Positions 15,666 through 19,416 of a DNA stretch of 19,416 nucleotides are shown in pieces. Every line of letters begins with the position of its first letter. Within the stretch, counting starts at the first letter, position 1. The stretch is taken from the NCBI GenBank assembly GCA_003647385.1, contig QMMT01000003.1:1-19416 (forward strand), read 5' to 3'. The DNA is from Deltaproteobacteria bacterium. Its GTDB lineage: Bacteria > Desulfobacterota > Desulfobacteria > Desulfobacterales > Desulfobacteraceae. The notes beneath the pieces are model-generated. The model saw only the letters and a program-made list of their open reading frames with translations. It searched no databases and had not been told where the DNA came from. The translations under genes and the position numbers were made by a program.

Positions 15666-16852
15666 TATTTTAACAAATGGGTTTGCCTTGTTACTACGGC
15701 ATCCATTATCAATTTACCTGTCAATTTCAATTTGCCTATTTTCCCTTTCTTTCTGGCCATAATAATATCATACAGATCATCCCGTGTTGTCGGTGGCTTT
15801 ATCTGTGGATTTTTTTTCTGCAGGGTTATTGCTTTTTGCGGGCAGGCAGGCAGGCAGAGACCACACCCGATACACCGGTTGAGATCAATAAATGCCTGTT
15901 GTCTCTTTTCAGATATCTTTGCTGCTCCCACCTGGCATCTTTTTTCACAAATACCACAGCCATTGCAGTTGCCCGAGTCGACCTGGGCATAAAAATTAGA
16001 CACAAAGAAATCCATCGGTTTGGGGATACTCTTGTGGATGCTGAGCATACCACAGCAACAGCCACAACAGGAACAGATAAAGTCAGCCTGTTCTGTATTG
16101 GATGGCTGGAGAACCAACCCCTCCTTCTGGTTTTTTTCAAGAATCTCCATGGCCTCATCCAGGCCAATCGTTCTTCCCATACCACTTTCAACAGCTGTGT
16201 GTGCAAAATCTCCTACAGCAAGGCATGTTTCCTTTCGATCCGTAACCTGGCAGGATTTTCCCTGCAGCCTTTTTTTCTTGCGGCAGATGCATTCAAAAAT
16301 AGCAAAAGATCCTTCCGACTTTTTTAACAATTCCCCCACTTCATCAAAGGTACTGACATTACTTTTAAGCGAAATACTCCTGGCAATGGGTATGGTTCGC
16401 ATTTGAGGCAGTTTTGTGCTTAAAAATTCCACACCAAATCTTATGTCAGACGTGTATTCCGCAAAATCTTCTATAAATTCAGGTGTCAGATTATTCAGTT
16501 GAAATTCATACATACCCACGACCAGGGGTGCATTGCAATACCTTTTTTCATCTCCTTTTCCCCTTGACTCTATCCCCCCTTTTTTTTCAATGGCCGACAG
16601 GATATCAGACAATTCTTCAGGTGACCCAACCAGATTCCTGGTTTTTTTATATATCTCTTTAAGTGATTCCGGTTTAAAATCCAGGCAAGTTGCGATCTTT
16701 GCCTGCCGGGGTGAAAAAATATGTTTTAATACTTTGATGTCAGCTCCGGTTTTAGTCGCAGGGAACCCTACGGCCTGGCTATCCAGATGTCTTTGAAGAT
16801 CTCTATAAATTTCTTCACCCTTTTTCACTCTTTTAATAAAAAAATTATCCAC
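15665..16852 (-). CDS. Cys-rich 4Fe-4S protein, paralogue 2
   Basis: The same architecture as its neighbour at 14411: an N-terminal segment with EIYRDLQRHLD (compare DIYADLARHM in paralogue 1), helix-turn-helix-like region, ECICR plus two further Cys, then FICSCCGCCCG, and a two-cluster ferredoxin domain (CNGCGICEKRC and CIGCGLCLPACP), with a basic C-terminal tail of about 55 residues. From the GTG at 16852, which overlaps the end of the methyltransferase gene by 8 bases and has GGGGGA about 9 bases upstream, it is 395 aa. An ATG at 16885 would add 11 residues but overlap by 41 bases, and a GTG at 16828 is also possible. Likely a cytoplasmic redox protein of unknown partner, transcribed after the methyltransferase. 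Confidence 0.82.
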   Translation of the reverse strand: MDNFFIKRVKKGEEIYRDLQRHLDSQAVGFPATKTGADIKVLKHIFSPRQAKIATCLDFKPESLKEIYKKTRNLVGSPEELSDILSAIEKKGGIESRGKGDEKRYCNAPLVVGMYEFQLNNLTPEFIEDFAEYTSDIRFGVEFLSTKLPQMRTIPIARSISLKSNVSTFDEVGELLKKSEGSFAIFECICRKKKRLQGKSCQVTDRKETCLAVGDFAHTAVESGMGRTIGLDEAMEILEKNQKEGLVLQPSNTEQADFICSCCGCCCGMLSIHKSIPKPMDFFVSNFYAQVDSGNCNGCGICEKRCQVGAAKISEKRQQAFIDLNRCIGCGLCLPACPQKAITLQKKNPQIKPPTTRDDLYDIIMARKKGKIGKLKLTGKLIMDAVVTRQTHLLK

Positions 16853-17369
16853 AGACTGCCATCCCCCAATAATTAAAACTGACAATTTTCAACGGACTGC
16901 TGTATGCGCTTTCCAGGTATCTGATGTCAAATCCACTCTCCTTTATAAGATCCGGAATCGGTCGATTCAAATGACAGCCACCGCTGATCTTTGTCCAGAC
17001 AGGATTCACCCTATCCTGCCATCTGCGAATATGATCATCAGGCGCTTTGCCGTGTTCGCAGAAAATCAGCTCGCCGCCAGGTTTGAGGACCCTGTTCATT
17101 TCCTTCAATGCTTTTTTTACATCCGGAATCGAGCATAAGGTATAGGTCACTAACACTGTATCAGCCGAATGATTTTCCAGCGGGATCTCTTCACCTGTCA
17201 AAGCGATAAAATCAACATTAAACGGCAGGTTCAACCCTGAACCGATACCCACTTCCAGGACTCTTCCTTTTGCCCGGGGTACCACCTTTTTGCGTTGTTT
17301 CGATAAATCCTTATGACTGCAGACCCAATGGGTCAGACCTGGTAAAACATATGTTTCATATAACCCCAT
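16845..17369 (-). CDS. SAM-dependent methyltransferase with apparent internal deletion
   Basis: A 174-aa class I methyltransferase-like protein. Motif I is intact (RVLEVGIGSGLNLPF, 36-50), as are TVLVTYTLCSIPDV (71-84), RVLKPGGELIFCEHGKAPDD (93-112), RRWQDRVNPVW, GGCHLNRPIP and the final FNYWGMA, all hallmarks of a small family of uncharacterised methyltransferases usually near 205 aa. Between LPFN and VDFIALTGEEIPL about 30 residues that normally hold the second strand, with the acidic residue binding the SAM ribose (a GLDPS-like motif), are absent, with the frame kept. The protein may therefore not bind SAM normally. AGGAT lies 6 bases before the ATG. It overlaps the Fe-S gene that follows. 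Substrate unknown. Confidence 0.8.
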   Translation of the reverse strand: MGLYETYVLPGLTHWVCSHKDLSKQRKKVVPRAKGRVLEVGIGSGLNLPFNVDFIALTGEEIPLENHSADTVLVTYTLCSIPDVKKALKEMNRVLKPGGELIFCEHGKAPDDHIRRWQDRVNPVWTKISGGCHLNRPIPDLIKESGFDIRYLESAYSSPLKIVSFNYWGMAVCG

Positions 17370-17557
17370 GATAAAATCCTATCATGACTACTGTCTTTTA
17401 TAAGTAATTGCTACACTGTCTATTTTTAACCACCAGCATACTTAAATCAACCCTGCTTCACAATATAAAATATCCCGATAAATTACCTGGTAAACCTGAT
17501 CATAATGGAATCCACCGATTCCTTTAGAATATTCGACGTTGTCAAAGCCATTTTTTG

Positions 17558-17587
17558 TTGACTATTTTATTGTTTTTCTTCATTAAT
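17558..17587 (+). promoter_or_regulatory. Candidate promoter of argG
   Basis: TTGACT (17558-17563) and ATTAAT (17582-17587), 18 bases apart, resemble a sigma70 promoter (five and four matches of six). It would start transcription about 45 bases before the argG ATG. The rest of the 270-base gap upstream is AT-rich, and I see no operator or hairpin in it. Confidence 0.3.
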
Positions 17588-17639
17588 AGGCCATAATATT
17601 TGAAACGAACCGGAATTAAAAAAATAATAAGGAGATCCA

Positions 17640-18869
17640 ATGTCAAAAGGAAAAGTTGTTCTGGCTTATTCAGGGGGGCTTGATACCTCTGTTATATTAA
17701 AATGGCTGCTGGAACAAGGCTATGAAGTATTCGCCTATATGGCCAATATCGGACAGAAAGAAGATTTTCAAGCAGCAGAACAAAAGGCACTGAAAATCGG
17801 TGCATCCAAGGTATTTATTGAAGACATGAGAAAAGAGTTTGTCACGGATTATATCTTTCCCGTATATAAGGCTAACACTCTTTATGAAGGCAGATATCTT
17901 TTGGGAACGGCTATTGCCCGACCCATCATTGCAAAAAAGCAAATAGAGATTGCAAGGAAGGTCAATGCGGAGTATGTCTCCCATGGTGCCACCGGTAAAG
18001 GCAATGACCAGGTCAGGTTTGAGCTGTCATATTATGCTTTAAACCCCAAAATAAAAGTGATTGCGCCCTGGAAAAATACGGCATTTTTAAGCGCTTTCAA
18101 GGGGAGAACCGACCTTCTTGAGTATGCAAAAAAGTATGGTATCCAGACCAAACAGACCGCATCCAAACCCTATAGTGAAGATGACAATCTGCTGCATATT
18201 TCCCATGAAGCCGGTATTCTTGAAGATCCGGCCCATGAGTGTGAGGACAGCATTTATTCCCATACGGTATCCCCGGAGGACGCACCGGACAGCCCCACAA
18301 AAATAAAAATAGAATTCAAGGACGGTATTCCAGTTAAAGTCACCAATCTTGAAGATGATACTGTTAAAACTGATGCCCTTAAGCTGTTTGAATACCTCAA
18401 TCTTTTAGGAAGGAAAAATGGGATTGGACGCCTTGATATGGTTGAAAACCGGTTTGTGGGGATTAAATCCCGGGGGGTTTATGAAACACCCGGCGGCACC
18501 ATCCTCCATGAAGCCCACAAAGATATTGAAGGCATTGCCATGGACCGGGAGGTCATGCGTCTTCGGGACATGCTCTCCGGCAAGTTTGCTGAACTGGTTT
18601 ACAATGGATTCTGGTTCAGCCCTGAAATGGAATTTCTAATGGTGGCTATTGATAAAAGCCAGGAAGTCATTGACGGCGAAGTTACCCTGAAACTCTATAA
18701 AGGCATGGCATATCCCATTGCCAGGACAAGCCATTCTTCTCTGTATGACCAGGATCTGTCTTCCATGGATATTGAAGGTGGTTACAACCAGGAAGATGCG
18801 GAAGGATTTATAAAAATTAATGCCATCCGATTGATGGCCCATAGAAATATCATCAATAAAACCAAGTAA
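17640..18869 (+). CDS. argG: Argininosuccinate synthase
   Basis: A 409-aa cytoplasmic enzyme joining citrulline and aspartate with ATP to give argininosuccinate, the penultimate step of arginine synthesis. The N-type ATP-pyrophosphatase loop AYSGGLDTS lies at 9-17, [14 protein letters not shown] (ATP and citrulline/aspartate site) at 115-128, and [17 protein letters not shown] and [17 protein letters not shown] further on. Length is normal and the frame is intact. AAGGAG sits 7 bases before the ATG. It stands alone: no argF, argH or argR-type gene is adjacent. A strong intrinsic terminator follows, so it is probably a single-gene transcript. A shadow of regulation by an ArgR box was looked for upstream and not found. 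Confidence 0.97.
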   Translation: MSKGKVVLAYSGGLDTSVILKWLLEQGYEVFAYMANIGQKEDFQAAEQKALKIGASKVFIEDMRKEFVTDYIFPVYKANTLYEGRYLLGTAIARPIIAKKQIEIARKVNAEYVSHGATGKGNDQVRFELSYYALNPKIKVIAPWKNTAFLSAFKGRTDLLEYAKKYGIQTKQTASKPYSEDDNLLHISHEAGILEDPAHECEDSIYSHTVSPEDAPDSPTKIKIEFKDGIPVKVTNLEDDTVKTDALKLFEYLNLLGRKNGIGRLDMVENRFVGIKSRGVYETPGGTILHEAHKDIEGIAMDREVMRLRDMLSGKFAELVYNGFWFSPEMEFLMVAIDKSQEVIDGEVTLKLYKGMAYPIARTSHSSLYDQDLSSMDIEGGYNQEDAEGFIKINAIRLMAHRNIINKTK

Positions 18870-18879
18870 ATAGAATTAC

Positions 18880-18919
18880 CTGCCTGGGAATAGCCTTTAA
18901 ACTCCCGGGCAGTTTTTTT
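18880..18919 (+). terminator. Intrinsic terminator of argG
   Basis: CTGCCTGGGA (18880-18889) pairs with TCCCGGGCAG (18903-18912) over ten bases with one G-T wobble, around a 13-base loop, followed directly by seven T (18913-18919). It starts 10 bases after the argG stop and its T-run touches the stop codon of the convergent gpt gene. On the minus strand no U-run follows, so it is mainly a plus-strand terminator. Confidence 0.9.
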
Positions 18920-19388
18920 AGTTGCCGGCAATGGGTTCAACAAACTGAGACTCTGAATCCCAGGGAAAAAGAATCCAGGTATCCTGACTGACTTCCGTTA
19001 CATAGGCATCCACCAGGGGTTTACCGGCAGGCTTGGCATATACGGTTGCAAAATAGGCATCGGGCAACATTTTTCTGACAATTCTGGCTGTTGAGCCCGT
19101 GTCCACAAGATCATCAATAATTAAAAACCCTTTTCCTGAGTCCTCAATTTTTTTCAAGATTTTTGCTTTCCCCTGTTTTTTCCAGTCATAGGTGGAGATG
19201 CAGACCGTATCAATATAGTATATCCCAAGTTCTCTTGCAATCACTGCGGCAGGGACAAGGCCGCCTCTTGTAACTGCCACAATCCCTTTCCATGATTTCT
19301 CAATGTCATGGAGCCTCCATGACAGGGCTTTTGAATCCCGGTGAAGCTGTTCCCAGGAAATCGGATAACTCCGCTTATATCTCTCCAT
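18918..19388 (-). CDS. gpt: Xanthine(-guanine) phosphoribosyltransferase
   Basis: A 156-aa purine-salvage enzyme converting xanthine or guanine plus PRPP to the nucleotide. It closely follows the E. coli Gpt pattern: WKGIVAVTRGGLVPAAVIARELG (33-55), DTVCISTYD (60-68), the PRPP loop LIIDDLVDTGSTA (89-101) with its paired acidic residues, YAKPAGKPLVDAYV, and the base-site QDTWILFPWD (135-144). The ATG at 19388 was chosen because GGAG lies 6 bases before it. An ATG 12 bases earlier overlaps that site and lacks its own. It is convergent with argG. Nothing else of purine salvage is in the window. Confidence 0.92.
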   Translation of the reverse strand: MERYKRSYPISWEQLHRDSKALSWRLHDIEKSWKGIVAVTRGGLVPAAVIARELGIYYIDTVCISTYDWKKQGKAKILKKIEDSGKGFLIIDDLVDTGSTARIVRKMLPDAYFATVYAKPAGKPLVDAYVTEVSQDTWILFPWDSESQFVEPIAGN

Positions 19389-19416
19389 ATTTTTCTCCAT
19401 CTATATTCAATACTCC

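Noticed and set aside
15642..16327. Plus-strand open frames across the second Fe-S gene
   Set aside because: They are antisense to the Cys-rich protein whose motifs are unmistakable. The encoded peptides are shadows.

Overview
The window looks like chromosomal DNA from an anaerobic Desulfobacterota bacterium, most likely a sulfate reducer of the Desulfobacteraceae type (Desulfobacula/Desulfobacterium-like). The grounds are the corrinoid and C1 metabolism genes, Cys-rich 4Fe-4S proteins, AT-rich intergenic DNA, and mostly AGGA-type ribosome binding sites. This placement is inference from gene content, not from a marker gene. There is no rRNA, tRNA, CRISPR array, transposase or phage gene.

Left part (1-1756): the 5' end of gdhA runs off the left edge on the minus strand, with two tandem palindromes in its leader. 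A possible 54-aa ORF and an EamA/DMT transporter follow on the plus strand.

Cobamide operon (about 1789-5538, plus): a sigma70-like promoter, a cobalamin riboswitch and an SD-sequestering hairpin precede three tightly packed genes. These encode a TrpD-like phosphoribosyltransferase with an altered anthranilate pocket, a 66-aa unknown protein, and a 707-aa fusion of a zinc-dependent dehydrogenase (MDR) to a complete CobT (the enzyme activating the cobamide lower-ligand base). This is the most interesting part: a B12-repressed set that looks like a lower-ligand synthesis or activation module whose chemistry I cannot match to a described pathway.

Middle (5585-10900, minus): an apparent operon in transcription order, methyltetrahydrofolate:corrinoid methyltransferase-like protein, RND adaptor, RND permease, with no outer-membrane channel gene beside it. 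A second DMT-type exporter (11038-11970) is divergent from it.

Right part (12051-17369, minus): a diguanylate cyclase-MscS channel pair; two paralogous Cys-rich 4Fe-4S proteins separated by a 126-bp imperfect palindrome; and a small SAM methyltransferase that appears to have lost part of its cofactor-binding fold by an in-frame deletion.

Right end: argG (plus) with a clear intrinsic terminator, convergent with a xanthine phosphoribosyltransferase gene, gpt (minus). The only gene-free stretch over 300 bases is 1757-2090, which is filled by the promoter, riboswitch and expression platform. The gaps 410-701 and 17370-17639 are just below that size and hold the gdhA leader and the argG promoter region.
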